Origin: Iocasia fonsfrigidae
Lineage (GTDB): Bacteria > Bacillota > Halanaerobiia > Halanaerobiales > DTU029
NCBI RefSeq assembly: GCF_017751145.1
Contig: NZ_CP046640.1
Location: 1,840,137-1,904,136, forward strand
Direction: 5' to 3'
DNA: 64,000 nt
Both the position numbers and the translations under genes were made by a program. Each line of letters opens with the position of its first letter. Position 1 is the first letter of the stretch. A model generated the notes under the pieces. That model did not search any database and was not told where the DNA came from. It was given only the letters and a program-made list of their open reading frames with translations. Of the stretch, positions 22,495 through 31,430 are shown piece by piece.

Positions 22495-23403
22495 ATGGAA
22501 AGAGATAGTATAAACGGATATTTACTGGCTTTTTTTACAATTTTAATCTGGTCAACGACATATATTTTTACTAAAAATCTATTACAGGAGTTAACACCAT
22601 ATGAGATATTGTTTTATAGATTTGGTTTAGCCTATCTTATTTTATGGCTTATATCTCCTAAATTTGATTTAGATCTAAGTCTTAAAAAAGAAGTTTTCTT
22701 TTTCACCCTGGGGTTACTTGGTGTAACGGCTTATTATTTATTAGAAAATATAGCCTTGAAATATACCCAGGCCTCAAATGTAGGCTTAATCGTATCATCA
22801 ATTCCAATGTTTACAGCGGTAATTGCTCATTTCCTGCATGAGGATGAATTATTTCATAAAAATATAGTCTATGGGTTTATACTTTCCATGTTCGGCATTT
22901 TTTTGGTTATTTTTAATGGTAAATATATTTTAGATTTAAACCCAGTTGGAGATATTTTAGCCCTATTATGTGCAGTAATATTTGCAGTGTATTCTAATCT
23001 TTTAAAAAAATTAAATAGTGGTTTAAGGAGGATTCTGATAATACGAAAGATATTTTTTTATGGTTTAATAACAATGACTCCTGTTATAATTTATAATAAT
23101 ATTGAGATTCAGTTCAAAAAATTACTGGATATCAATATCCTGGGTGGTTTTTTGTTTTTAGCTTTACTGGCATCAATCTTAGCCTTTATTATGTGGTATA
23201 AAGCAATTGAGTTACTTGGTACCATAAAGACAAGTAGTTTTATATACCTGGTTCCCTTAATAACAATGGTATCATCATCTATATTTCTAAAGGAAGAGAT
23301 CAATATTATTATGATTACAGGGGGAGTTTTAATTTTGTTTGGGGTATATTTAAGTGAGCGGAAAACAAGTAGTAGAAAAGGGCAAAAAAATTGGTCTGTG
23401 TAA
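22495..23403 (+). CDS. EamA/DMT-superfamily transporter
   Basis: The 302-residue protein has ten predicted helices in two EamA repeats (first 'LLAFFTILIWSTTYIFTKNL', second from about residue 150). The family exports amino acids, nucleotide sugars or other metabolites across the cytoplasmic membrane. ATG 22495 is preceded by CAGGGAGTGAACGAG; an upstream in-frame ATG at 22414 has no binding site. The AraC regulator upstream is the likely controller, with repeat A copy 3 in between. The substrate is unknown. Confidence 0.85.
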   Translation: MERDSINGYLLAFFTILIWSTTYIFTKNLLQELTPYEILFYRFGLAYLILWLISPKFDLDLSLKKEVFFFTLGLLGVTAYYLLENIALKYTQASNVGLIVSSIPMFTAVIAHFLHEDELFHKNIVYGFILSMFGIFLVIFNGKYILDLNPVGDILALLCAVIFAVYSNLLKKLNSGLRRILIIRKIFFYGLITMTPVIIYNNIEIQFKKLLDINILGGFLFLALLASILAFIMWYKAIELLGTIKTSSFIYLVPLITMVSSSIFLKEEINIIMITGGVLILFGVYLSERKTSSRKGQKNWSV

Positions 23404-23442
23404 TGTTCAATACATTCTTAAGGTTAAGAGCTTTAAAAAAAT

Positions 23443-24414
23443 ATGAGATGGGAGAGGGAGAATATTATCTTAAGAAAAACAATTCTAATTTTAGTTTTAC
23501 TGTTGATTTCTATGATGATTTTATCTGGCTGTGTTAGTTATGATCATCTTAGCAAACACAGTATTACACAGGAAAATGATTTCACAAATTATTATGTGTT
23601 TAAAGAGGGTAATGATAATAAAGATAGTTTGATTATATTTATTGGAGGTAGTGGTTATAGCTCTGTTTTGGGCTTAAAGGAATATGGAATATGGAAAACA
23701 ATCACACTTGCTTATGACTTACAGAATAAGCTGCTTTCTGATTTTGATATTTTAGTTCCAGAAAAAAAGAATATTAAAATGGGGAAAAATCATGAAAATG
23801 AAAGAAGGGTTCTGGAAAACTATACCCTGGAACAGCGAGTCTCAACTGCCTCTCTGGTAATTGATAAGTATTTAGAAAATAAGCAATATAAGGAGATTAT
23901 TTTGCTGGGATTTTCTGAAGGGGGTTATATTTTACCTCGTATATATTTAAATTTAAAAAGTAAAGAGAGGATATCTGGTTTAGCAGTCTTGTCTGCTGGT
24001 GGTTTATCCCAGTATAATTCCTTGAAAACACTTAGTGAAAAGGATTATTCATACCCTGAAGGATACAAAAATGAACTTAAGCGTTTAGAAGAAGTGGTGG
24101 AAGATATAAAACAAAATCCAGATACTATTAATAAAAGGTATTTAGGTTTACCATATAAAAGATGGTCAAGTTTTATGTTTTATCGTCCTTTAGATGATCT
24201 GCTAAAAATAGATATACCGATTTTTATGGGACAGGGTGAGATGGATATGATGTCGCCTGTGGATAGTGCTAGAAAGGTAAAAGAGGAGTTTGAAAAAATG
24301 CATAAAGAAAATCTTACCTATATTGAGTATAAGGATAAAGGTCATGGCTTTAATGGGGAATTTGAAACTATTATTAAGGATATAGAGGATTGGTTTAGGA
24401 AAGAAATCAGGTAA
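23443..24414 (+). CDS. Alpha/beta-hydrolase lipoprotein
   Basis: The N-terminus has a lipobox: hydrophobic ILILVLLLISMMILSGC, lipidated cysteine at about residue 30. The mature domain is an alpha/beta hydrolase with an LIIFIGGSGYS oxyanion strand, nucleophile elbow LGFSEGGYI (GxSxG), acid region around GQGEMDMMSP and the final histidine in DKGHGFNG. It is likely a surface-anchored esterase or peptidase of unknown substrate. Start: ATG 23443 lacks a clear binding site, while GGGAGAGGGAG lies inside the first codons, so a downstream non-ATG start near 23464 (ATT/ATC) is possible. Confidence 0.75.
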   Translation: MRWERENIILRKTILILVLLLISMMILSGCVSYDHLSKHSITQENDFTNYYVFKEGNDNKDSLIIFIGGSGYSSVLGLKEYGIWKTITLAYDLQNKLLSDFDILVPEKKNIKMGKNHENERRVLENYTLEQRVSTASLVIDKYLENKQYKEIILLGFSEGGYILPRIYLNLKSKERISGLAVLSAGGLSQYNSLKTLSEKDYSYPEGYKNELKRLEEVVEDIKQNPDTINKRYLGLPYKRWSSFMFYRPLDDLLKIDIPIFMGQGEMDMMSPVDSARKVKEEFEKMHKENLTYIEYKDKGHGFNGEFETIIKDIEDWFRKEIR

Positions 24415-24450
24415 TCTGATATTTATAGTTAAAATAAAAGGAGAGATGTG

Positions 24451-24924
24451 ATGAAATATAAGTGTGCTTTGTTTGTAGTTGATAACATGGAAAAAGCCAA
24501 AAATTTTTATATTGAGATTCTGGGTCAAGAGATTAAATATGATTTTGGGGAAAGTGTAACCTTTGAAGGTGGTTTTGCAATACACGAAAAGGAGCACTTT
24601 AGTTATCTACTCGGAGGGTTAGCAATACATAAAAACCCCAATAATTCAGAACTTTATTTTGAGTATGATGACCTTGAACAACTCGAAAATAAATTAGAAA
24701 AAGAAAAAGTAGAATTTATTCATCAAGTAAAAGAACAACCCTGGAGACAGAAGGTGTTAAGGTTTTATGATCTCGATAAAAATATTATCGAGGTAGGTGA
24801 ATCCCTAGAACATCTAGTTTATCGATTATGGAATGAAGGAAAAAGTTATGAGGAAATAGCTGAAATAACAGATATGGATAATGAATTTGTAGAAAAATCA
24901 ATCAAAAAATTTTCCGGGAGATAA
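24451..24924 (+). CDS. VOC-superfamily (glyoxalase-like) protein with C-terminal tail
   Basis: The N-terminal part (CALFVVDNMEKAKNFYIEIL, then VTFEGGFAIHEKEHF and VLRFYDLDKNIIEVGE, about residues 4-118) is one vicinal-oxygen-chelate domain with a closing glutamate in IIEVGE. Such proteins bind a metal and act as lyases, dioxygenases or drug binders; the substrate cannot be read. Residues 120-157 (EHLVYRLWNEGKSYEEIAEI) form an extra helical tail that looks like a small helix-turn-helix. ATG 24451 follows AAAAGGAGAGATGTG. Confidence 0.75.
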   Translation: MKYKCALFVVDNMEKAKNFYIEILGQEIKYDFGESVTFEGGFAIHEKEHFSYLLGGLAIHKNPNNSELYFEYDDLEQLENKLEKEKVEFIHQVKEQPWRQKVLRFYDLDKNIIEVGESLEHLVYRLWNEGKSYEEIAEITDMDNEFVEKSIKKFSGR

Positions 24925-24988
24925 ATATCCTAAAATGCTGTAAGAATGGTATTATAAAGCAGGTTAATATGTGAAGGGGGGAGGGGAT

Positions 24989-25492
24989 ATGTCAATCAGC
25001 CTGGCAGTTCCAAATGATATTATAGAGATTATGGAGTTGGTAAAAAGCTGTATCATTGATCTGGAAGCACATAAGATTTATCAATGGAATAAAAATTACC
25101 CTACTGTAGATCATTTTGAAGGGGATATAGAAAATAAGTCATTATATATTTTTAAAGATGGAGGAGTAAATCAGGGAATTATAACAATTAATGAAACCCA
25201 GCCCCTTGAATATAAAAAACTAGACTGGTTAATTGATGATAGCAGAGTAATGGTTATCCATAGATTAGCTGTAAAACCTATTTTTCAAAGACAGGGAACT
25301 GGGCAAAGGCTTATGAATTTTGCAGAAAATTTTGCCTTTAACAATGATTATGATTCAATTAGATTAGATGCCTATAGTGGTAACCCGAGGGCGATCAAGT
25401 TTTATGAAAATAGAGGATATAAGAAAATTGGCCAGGTGTTTTTTCCAGGAAGGACTCTCCCGTTTTATTGTTATGAAAAAATAGTTCGCTAA
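24989..25492 (+). CDS. GNAT-family N-acetyltransferase
   Basis: The 167-residue protein has the GNAT core: RLAVKPIFQRQGTGQRLMNF (about 86-105) carries the acetyl-CoA pyrophosphate loop Q/RxxGxG, then SIRLDAYSGNPRAIKFYENR, the motif B region. The substrate is unknown. The ATG at 24989 follows GTGAAGGGGGGAGGGGAT. A GTG at 24971 is in frame but overlaps the binding site. Confidence 0.82.
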   Translation: MSISLAVPNDIIEIMELVKSCIIDLEAHKIYQWNKNYPTVDHFEGDIENKSLYIFKDGGVNQGIITINETQPLEYKKLDWLIDDSRVMVIHRLAVKPIFQRQGTGQRLMNFAENFAFNNDYDSIRLDAYSGNPRAIKFYENRGYKKIGQVFFPGRTLPFYCYEKIVR

Positions 25493-25644
25493 ATAGTAAG
25501 GTATTGTGTGTAAAAAATAACGGTAATTAAGTAGAGATGAGGAAATTATAGAGACCCTCTTGCTGGTTTTGAGCAACATTTTGCAATATATTCTCCTAAA
25601 TTAATGTTATTATCTAAGAAATAAATAATTTAGGGGGAAATGCA

Positions 25645-26052
25645 ATGAAATGTGTAATTCTTATTAATGAGGAACTTCCGTTAGGGCTAATTGCCAATAC
25701 TTCGGCAGTTTTAGCAATGTCTATAGGAAAAAAATATGATCATTTAATTGGTTGTGATGTTGAGGATCAGGACGGGGTTATTCATCCCGGTATTACCCAA
25801 ATACCTATTCCATTGTTAAAGGGAAATGATGAATTATTAAAAACCATAAGAACGAGAATTTTAAACAAAGAAGTGAATGATGTCTACATGATAGATTTTT
25901 GTAATATGGCCCAGAAATCAAAAAACTATGACCAATATATGATCAGGATGAAAGCAACCCCAACAGAAAAATTATCATACCTTGGAATTGGTCTATGTGG
26001 TCCTGAAAAAGCAGTGAATAAACTCACAGGTTCTCTTCCCTTATTGAGATAG
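25645..26052 (+). CDS. DUF2000 family protein
   Basis: The 135-residue protein (MKCVILINEELPLGLIANTS at the start, GHLIG-like 'YDHLIGCDVEDQDG', then GITQIPIPLLKG) matches DUF2000, which shares the peptidyl-tRNA hydrolase 2 fold but has no known activity. It is cytosolic. ATG 25645 follows TTTAGGGGGAAATGCA. It is an isolated gene in the accessory region. Confidence 0.8.
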   Translation: MKCVILINEELPLGLIANTSAVLAMSIGKKYDHLIGCDVEDQDGVIHPGITQIPIPLLKGNDELLKTIRTRILNKEVNDVYMIDFCNMAQKSKNYDQYMIRMKATPTEKLSYLGIGLCGPEKAVNKLTGSLPLLR

Positions 26053-26150
26053 GTATGCTTAAGATTTTATTAATGATTATATCAATACTTCTTTATTCCA
26101 ATTTGAACATAGAGGAATTTTATTTGTGATAGATTAAGGTAAAAGTAAGA

Positions 26151-26195
26151 TATAAAGTTATGGTTGTTGATGATGAAAGAGAAATCAGGAGTTAA
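26151..26195 (+). pseudogene. Response-regulator N-terminal scrap
   Basis: The frame YKVMVVDDEREIRS followed by a stop is the beginning of a receiver domain (beta-1 plus acidic pocket DDE) of a response regulator. Nothing further of the gene remains in any frame that I can recognise. The fragment is short, so chance is possible. It is the only feature I can name in the 26053-26353 gap. Confidence 0.35.
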
Positions 26196-26353
26196 TATCA
26201 CGTTATTTACAGAAGAACAGACTATTAGATAAATATTCCAGCACACAGATTCTATCTATAATTTATTTTCTAAAAATGATATAATATATAAAAAGTTTAT
26301 TAAAACTACTCTGGATTATAAATTTTTTTCCTGAATGGGAAAGGGGTAATAAG

Positions 26354-27655
26354 TTGAAGGTATTTCTCACTTTAAAACTAATGATCATTGTTGTCTGTCT
26401 AGTGTTGGTTAGTGGTATAGTTCTGGCGGAAGGTTCTTTAAGTGGTAAATGGGAAGGTGCGATTGTTGTTGATGGGCAGGAATTAGGTATTACTATTCAT
26501 TTCAAGGGAGATGTGGATGATTTGCGGGCAAGTATTGATATACCGTTACAGGGGGTTAAAAACTATTCTCTACAAAATATTAAAATAGAAGGCAAAAAAA
26601 TATATATGGAGCTCCCTTCCCAGGTAACAGGGAAATTCTCCGGTAAATTGCAAGGGGAACAGATTAGCGGGGAGTATAATCAGGGTATGGCCAGTGGTGA
26701 TTTTTACCTACAAAAAAAAGTTAACCAGGGAGTTGAAAAAGAAGAACAGAGTGAGAAAGAATTAACAGTAGAGGAAGTTAGTCTGGAAGTTGATGATGGT
26801 GTTCTCTACGGTACTCTACAGCTTCCCGGTGGTGAATATCTATTAGAAAGCAAAAAGCACCCTGTGGTATTAATTATAGCAGGTTCTGGTCCTACAGATC
26901 GTAATGGAAATTCAATAGTTAGTGGAGAAAATAATTCCTTGAAAATGTTAGCAGAAGGACTGGCTGAAGGGGGAATTGCTTCTTTACGTTATGATAAAAG
27001 GATGATTGCAGAAAGCTCAGGGATTAATACTTCAGAGGCTAAATTGAGATTTAATGACTTTATAAATGATGCAGTGGGATGGATTAATAAATTGCAACAG
27101 GACAGGCGTTTTTCTGATGTGTATGTACTAGGTCATAGTCAGGGTTCATTGATTGGGATGGTTGCTGTACGTCAAAGCAATGCAGACGGATTTATATCTA
27201 TCGCCGGTCCTGGCAGGAATATTGCTCAGATATTAGAGAGACAGTTATCATCTTCTTTGCCCGGGGAACTAAAACAGGAATCTTTTAGGATACTTAATTC
27301 CTTAAAATCAGGAGAGACAGTAGCAGATGTTGATCCTAAATTAAATAGTTTATTTCGACCTGCAATTCAACCTTTTTTAATCTCATATATGAAATATGAC
27401 CCGTTAATAGAAATAGGGAAATTATCTGTTCCTGTATTAATTGTTCAGGGTACTAGAGATTTGCAGGTAAGTATTGAAGATGCCCAAAGATTGAAGGAAG
27501 CTAATAGTACAGCAGAGTTAGTAATTATTGAGAATATGAATCATGTATTAAAAGAAGTATCAGCTGATCCAGCTGAAAACATTGCTGCCTATAGTAAATC
27601 AGATTTACCTTTAGCTGATGATTTAGTAAAAGTAATTAATGAATTTATTAAGTGA
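26354..27655 (+). CDS. Secreted alpha/beta-hydrolase with N-terminal lipocalin-like domain
   Basis: The 433-residue protein has a signal peptide (residues 1-25, cleavage near VLAEG). Residues 27-125 are a beta-rich domain (LSGKWEGAIVVDGQELGITI...) seen in front of some serine hydrolases. The hydrolase domain holds IAGSGPTDRNGNS (oxyanion), SLRYDKR, the nucleophile elbow LGHSQGSLI, PVLIVQGTRDLQVS with the acid, and ENMNHVLK with the histidine. It is likely an exported esterase or acyl-peptidase of the COG1073 type. The start is TTG 26354 after GGGAAAGGGGTAATAAG. Confidence 0.82.
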   Translation: MKVFLTLKLMIIVVCLVLVSGIVLAEGSLSGKWEGAIVVDGQELGITIHFKGDVDDLRASIDIPLQGVKNYSLQNIKIEGKKIYMELPSQVTGKFSGKLQGEQISGEYNQGMASGDFYLQKKVNQGVEKEEQSEKELTVEEVSLEVDDGVLYGTLQLPGGEYLLESKKHPVVLIIAGSGPTDRNGNSIVSGENNSLKMLAEGLAEGGIASLRYDKRMIAESSGINTSEAKLRFNDFINDAVGWINKLQQDRRFSDVYVLGHSQGSLIGMVAVRQSNADGFISIAGPGRNIAQILERQLSSSLPGELKQESFRILNSLKSGETVADVDPKLNSLFRPAIQPFLISYMKYDPLIEIGKLSVPVLIVQGTRDLQVSIEDAQRLKEANSTAELVIIENMNHVLKEVSADPAENIAAYSKSDLPLADDLVKVINEFIK

Positions 27656-27715
27656 TGAGAATTATATTAGGACTGGGTTTACTAGAATAGGGTTATTATA
27701 GAAGGGGGAAGGAAT

Positions 27716-28228
27716 ATGGGTAAGTTAATTGATACTAAGTTGAGTGATTTTAAATTAAGATTTGCTGAGATAGGTGATGTCTCCCTAATATTGAGATTTA
27801 TCAAGGAATTAGCCGAATATGAAAAAATGTTAGATGAGGTAGTAGCAACAGAGGAGGTTTTAAAAGAATCTCTGTTTGAAAAAAGGATAGCTGAGGTTAT
27901 TATCGGTGAATTTCAGGATAAACCGGTATCATTTGCTTTGTTTTTTCATAATTTCTCTACTTTTCTGGGGAGACCTGGTATTTATCTGGAAGATTTATTC
28001 GTAAAACCTGAGATGAGAGGAAAAGGCTTTGGTAAAATAATGCTTTCTTTTCTAGCTAAGCTAGCAGTAGAAAGAAAATGTGGTAGAATGGAATGGTGGT
28101 GTTTAGATTGGAATAAACCGTCAATTGATTTTTACAAACATTTAGGTGCAATTCCTATGGATGATTGGACAGTATATAGAATATGTGATGAACAATTAAA
28201 TACCTTAGCAAATCATTTTGATGAGTAG
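27716..28228 (+). CDS. GNAT acetyltransferase, diamine/thialysine acetyltransferase type
   Basis: The 170-residue protein contains FALFFHNFSTFLGRPGIYLE (about 78-97), LFVKPEMRGKGFGKIML (98-114, acetyl-CoA loop) and MEWWCLDWNKPSIDFYKHLG (123-142). This WCLDWN...FY pattern is typical of the spermidine/thialysine N-acetyltransferase (SSAT-like) branch of GNAT. It would acetylate polyamines or lysine analogues in the cytosol. ATG 27716 follows GAAGGGGGAAGGAAT. It stands alone. Confidence 0.85.
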   Translation: MGKLIDTKLSDFKLRFAEIGDVSLILRFIKELAEYEKMLDEVVATEEVLKESLFEKRIAEVIIGEFQDKPVSFALFFHNFSTFLGRPGIYLEDLFVKPEMRGKGFGKIMLSFLAKLAVERKCGRMEWWCLDWNKPSIDFYKHLGAIPMDDWTVYRICDEQLNTLANHFDE

Positions 28229-28301
28229 AGTAGTATTTTAGGTATTTACAAGTCTGAGTTTAAAGATGCAAAATACTTATATAAAGGGGAGAAATTGAAG
28301 T

Positions 28302-28643
28302 ATGAAAGAAATATTTCCTGATCCAATTCAGAAATTACCTGAAGCAGATATACCTTTAGATGGAATTAAAGCATATTTGTCTCAGGGGAAAGATCATCAA
28401 ATTCTTTTTATGAAATTTGAAAAAGATGTAGAATTACCTGAACACTCCCATCAAAGCCAATGGGGGATTGTCCTTGAAGGAAAAATAGAATTAGTTATTG
28501 ATGGTGAAAGAAATATTTTTGAAAAAGGAGATAGATATTTTATTCCGGCTGGGGTTAAACATCATGGGAAAATATTTGCTGGTTATACTGATATAACTTA
28601 CTTTCACCAAAAGGATAGATATAAAGTTAAAAGTAGGTGTTAA
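28302..28643 (+). CDS. Cupin-domain protein
   Basis: The 113-residue single cupin has motif 1 with metal ligands in LPEHSHQSQWGIVLEGKIEL and motif 2 in FEKGDRYFIPAGVKHHGKI. Typical roles are sensing or isomerising small ligands; nothing more specific can be read. ATG 28302 follows AAAGGGGAGAAATTGAAGT. It is followed 39 bases later by a DsrE-family gene and may share its transcript. Confidence 0.8.
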   Translation: MKEIFPDPIQKLPEADIPLDGIKAYLSQGKDHQILFMKFEKDVELPEHSHQSQWGIVLEGKIELVIDGERNIFEKGDRYFIPAGVKHHGKIFAGYTDITYFHQKDRYKVKSRC

Positions 28644-28682
28644 TAAGTCTACAATTACTATTATAATAAGGAGAACAAAAAA

Positions 28683-29027
28683 ATGAATAATACAAAAAAA
28701 TTATATATTCTATGGACAAATGCAGACCCGATTACTTCTGAAAAAATGGTTATGATGTATGCTATTAATAGCAAATTAAATAACTGGTGGCAAGAGGTAT
28801 CTATCATAGTTTGGGGAGCAACAGCCAATCTTATTGTAGAAAGTGATTTAATACAAGAAAAAATAAAACAGGCCATTCATGTAGGTGTTAATATTTCTGC
28901 CTGTAAGGCCTGTGCCGATCAATTAGGGGTGTCAGATACTTTAGTCGAACTGGGGATTGAACTTAAGTATTGGGGAGAAGATCTAACAGAGATATTAAAG
29001 GCAAATGAAAAACTATTAAATATTTAA
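28683..29027 (+). CDS. DsrE/DsrF-like family protein
   Basis: The 114-residue protein has the DsrE fold signature: N-terminal KLYILWTNADPITSEKMVMM, VSIIVWGATANLI, then ISACKACADQLGVSDTLVEL with two cysteines (CKAC) in the position of the catalytic or relay cysteine. Members bind or relay sulfur or act in redox reactions. ATG 28683 follows AAGGAGAACAAAAA. A Nudix gene starts 28 bases later. Confidence 0.78.
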   Translation: MNNTKKLYILWTNADPITSEKMVMMYAINSKLNNWWQEVSIIVWGATANLIVESDLIQEKIKQAIHVGVNISACKACADQLGVSDTLVELGIELKYWGEDLTEILKANEKLLNI

Positions 29028-29055
29028 GAGTTAAGAAGAAAGGGGTATTTTAAAT

Positions 29056-29496
29056 ATGCAGTATCCTGAACCTACTGTCGGGGCGGTAATTTTTAATCCA
29101 GATAACAAAATTCTTCTCTGCAAATCAAATAAATGGAACAATAAATATGTAATTCCTGGTGGTCATATTGAATTAGGTGAAAAAATGGAAGAAGCCTTAA
29201 AGCGTGAAATGTTAGAGGAGACTGGTCTTGAAATATATGATATAAAATTAATAAGTTTAAAAGAAAGTGTTTATAGTAAAACCTTTCATGAGGAGAAACA
29301 CTTTATCTTTATTGACTATATATGCAGAACAGATTCATATCAAGTCGAGTTGAATGAAGAGGCCCAGGCCTATGTATGGGTTTCCTGGAATGAAATTGAT
29401 GAATATGAGTTGGGGGGATTTACTGAATCCTTATTAAAAGAATTAAGGAATAAGGAAGAATCTATACATAGAGTAGACATATTATATGATTATTAA
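29056..29496 (+). CDS. Nudix hydrolase
   Basis: The 146-residue protein has a complete Nudix box: GGHIELGEKMEEALKREMLE then ETGLE (about 35-59), matching GX5EX7REUXEEXGU. It would hydrolyse a nucleoside diphosphate linked to another group; the substrate is unknown. ATG 29056 follows AAGAAAGGGGTATTTTAA. It is likely the end of a cupin-DsrE-Nudix transcript. Confidence 0.85.
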   Translation: MQYPEPTVGAVIFNPDNKILLCKSNKWNNKYVIPGGHIELGEKMEEALKREMLEETGLEIYDIKLISLKESVYSKTFHEEKHFIFIDYICRTDSYQVELNEEAQAYVWVSWNEIDEYELGGFTESLLKELRNKEESIHRVDILYDY

Positions 29497-29501
29497 GGTG
29501 A

Positions 29502-29600
29502 TCTTTTAAAGAGTATATCTATGAAGAATTTGGTTTTGAAGCAGTAAATGAAACCAGGGATTTACCGGGGAAATGGATTATTACGAAAGCTGATATATAA
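29502..29600 (+). pseudogene. C-terminal fragment, probably of a GNAT acetyltransferase
   Basis: The open frame FKEYIYEEFGFEAVNETRDL followed by PGKWIITKADI and a stop looks like the last strands of a GNAT or similar enzyme, but a stop lies just upstream and there is no start. It directly follows the Nudix gene. The length is marginal, so confidence is limited. Confidence 0.4.
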
Positions 29601-29667
29601 AAGGACATTTGTCACACTGCAATTATTAAATGAATAATATATATAAAACTAACAGGGGGTGAGTCGT

Positions 29668-29766
29668 GTGGCAGAAGATGTTAAGGGTAGAAGGCACAGA
29701 GGATTTCGTGGTGATAGTTTTATAATTGTTATAGTAGTAATTTTGCTATTAATAGGTGTTTTTTAA
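29668..29766 (+). CDS. Short single-helix membrane peptide (YjcZ-like)
   Basis: The 32-codon frame starts at GTG 29668, seven bases after the strong site AACAGGGGGTGAGTC, and reads as basic RRHRGFRGDS followed by one hydrophobic helix FIIVIVVILLLIGVF. Gly/Arg then a C-terminal helix recalls the YjcZ/sporulation small membrane proteins. A terminator follows at 29853. It has not been shown to be expressed, but the binding site, composition and terminator support it. Confidence 0.6.
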   Translation: MAEDVKGRRHRGFRGDSFIIVIVVILLLIGVF

Positions 29767-29852
29767 TTTGGTATTAACTTGTAATAAAAATATACTATGA
29801 ATAATATATAATATTTTATACTAAGTAAATGTGTCACAGGACTTAATATAAT

Positions 29853-29893
29853 ATATCAAGGGCTAACCTGTAGGGTAGTCCTTGATATTTTTA
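29853..29893 (+). terminator. Terminator after the small peptide gene
   Basis: ATATCAAGGGCTAACC and GGGTAGTCCTTGATAT pair (a few mismatches) around TGTA and are followed by TTTTTAAAT. Confidence 0.7.
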
Positions 29894-29973
29894 AATAGAA
29901 AAGTGAATTTATGTAAACTATTTATTAATAAATGAACTGTTTGTTATTTTACTATTTAACAGAGGTGATACAG

Positions 29974-31275
29974 ATGAATAAAAGCGAGGTAGTAATAGAG
30001 GAGCTATTAGATTTCATTTACCATAGTCCAACATCTTTCCATACTGTAAAAAATTCTGCTGATATACTTAAACATAATGGTTTTTCAGAACTTAAAGCTA
30101 ATGAAAATTGGTACTTAGAAAGGAATAAAAGGTATTATTTAAATATTAATGATTCTGCACAAATTGCTTTTGTAACAGGTAGTGCAAGTTTAGATAGGTA
30201 TGGTTTTCGAATAATTGCCTCACATACTGATTCACCAGGCTTTCGTATTAAACCAGAACCGGAAATGCTTAATTTGAAAAAGTATCTAAAATTAAATACA
30301 GAGGTTTATGGTAGTCCAATATTAAATACATGGTTAGATAGGCCTTTGGCACTAGCTGGTAGGCTTAGTATTGCTACAGACAATCCCTTTTTTCCTGATA
30401 CAAAGTTAATTAATGTTAAAAGACCAATTTTAACTATACCCAATCTTGCTATCCATTTAAATAGGGATGTCAATAAAGGTGTGGAGATAAACAAACAAAA
30501 AGGGCTTATGCCTTTGTTGGCTATGGTTACTAATAAATTTGAAGAAAAGGACTTCCTGTTTAGATTTCTCGCCAAAGAGAAGGATATCAGGATAGAACAG
30601 ATAGTTGATTATGATTTATTCCTTTATGAATATGAACGGGGAAGAGTAATGGGAATGAACAATGAGTTTATATCTTCAAGTAGGCTTGATGACCTTGCTC
30701 TGGTTTATGCAAGCATTAAGGCTTTAATTGATGTAGAAAGAAATAAGGCCAGTAGAGTTATGATATTGTTTGATAATGAAGAGATTGGTAGTATGACAAA
30801 ACAGGGGGCAGATTCACCCTTCTTTACTAATGTTTTAGAACGGGTAGCCATTAATCTGGGATATAATAGGGAAGAATTCTTTTGTGCATTGTCTAATTCA
30901 TTTATGATTTCAGCAGATATGGCCCATGCAGTTCATCCTAATTATAATGAGAAACATGACCCTACAAATAAAAATTATTTGAATAGTGGTCCTGTTATAA
31001 AGATTAGTGCTAATCAAAGATATACCTCTGATAGTGATAGCATTGTAGTGTGTAAAGAATTGTGTAGGAGAGCACAAATACCCTATCAGATCTTTGTTAA
31101 CCGTTCTGACCAGAGAGGGGGCTCTACCATAGGCCCGGTATCTGCAACTCAATTACCTATCAGGTCTGTCGATATTGGAAATCCTTTACTGGCCATGCAT
31201 TCCATTAGAGAACTGGCTGGTGTAGACGATTTTTTAAATATTGTTAAATTGTTTAATTTCTTTTACGGAATATAA
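29974..31275 (+). CDS. M18-family aminopeptidase
   Basis: The 433-residue protein matches the M18 (aspartyl aminopeptidase/ApeA) family of cytosolic dizinc exopeptidases. It contains IIASHTDSPGFRIKP (zinc-binding His and Asp), LDRPLALAGRL, MILFDNEEIGSMTKQGADS (catalytic and zinc glutamates), SADMAHAVHPNYNEKHDPTN and a C-terminal RGGSTIGPV. All expected ligands are present. ATG 29974 follows ACAGAGGTGATACAG; the upstream in-frame ATG at 29932 has no site. It releases N-terminal residues from peptides. Confidence 0.9.
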   Translation: MNKSEVVIEELLDFIYHSPTSFHTVKNSADILKHNGFSELKANENWYLERNKRYYLNINDSAQIAFVTGSASLDRYGFRIIASHTDSPGFRIKPEPEMLNLKKYLKLNTEVYGSPILNTWLDRPLALAGRLSIATDNPFFPDTKLINVKRPILTIPNLAIHLNRDVNKGVEINKQKGLMPLLAMVTNKFEEKDFLFRFLAKEKDIRIEQIVDYDLFLYEYERGRVMGMNNEFISSSRLDDLALVYASIKALIDVERNKASRVMILFDNEEIGSMTKQGADSPFFTNVLERVAINLGYNREEFFCALSNSFMISADMAHAVHPNYNEKHDPTNKNYLNSGPVIKISANQRYTSDSDSIVVCKELCRRAQIPYQIFVNRSDQRGGSTIGPVSATQLPIRSVDIGNPLLAMHSIRELAGVDDFLNIVKLFNFFYGI

Positions 31276-31430
31276 GATAGGGTTATGTTCTGAAGAAGTA
31301 AAATTACATAGTAATAAATTAACAAAGATTCCTAAAAAATATAGGTATAATTTTACTGTCTGTTATAAAGATTAAGTATATAAATACAAAAAAATTATAA
31401 GAGATTAAGTAAAGGAGATTGTAGTAAATA

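Noticed and set aside
31276-31430. Sigma-G promoter before spoVAC
   Set aside because: Several AT-rich words vaguely resemble the forespore consensus, but none has both boxes at correct spacing, so none is listed as a feature.
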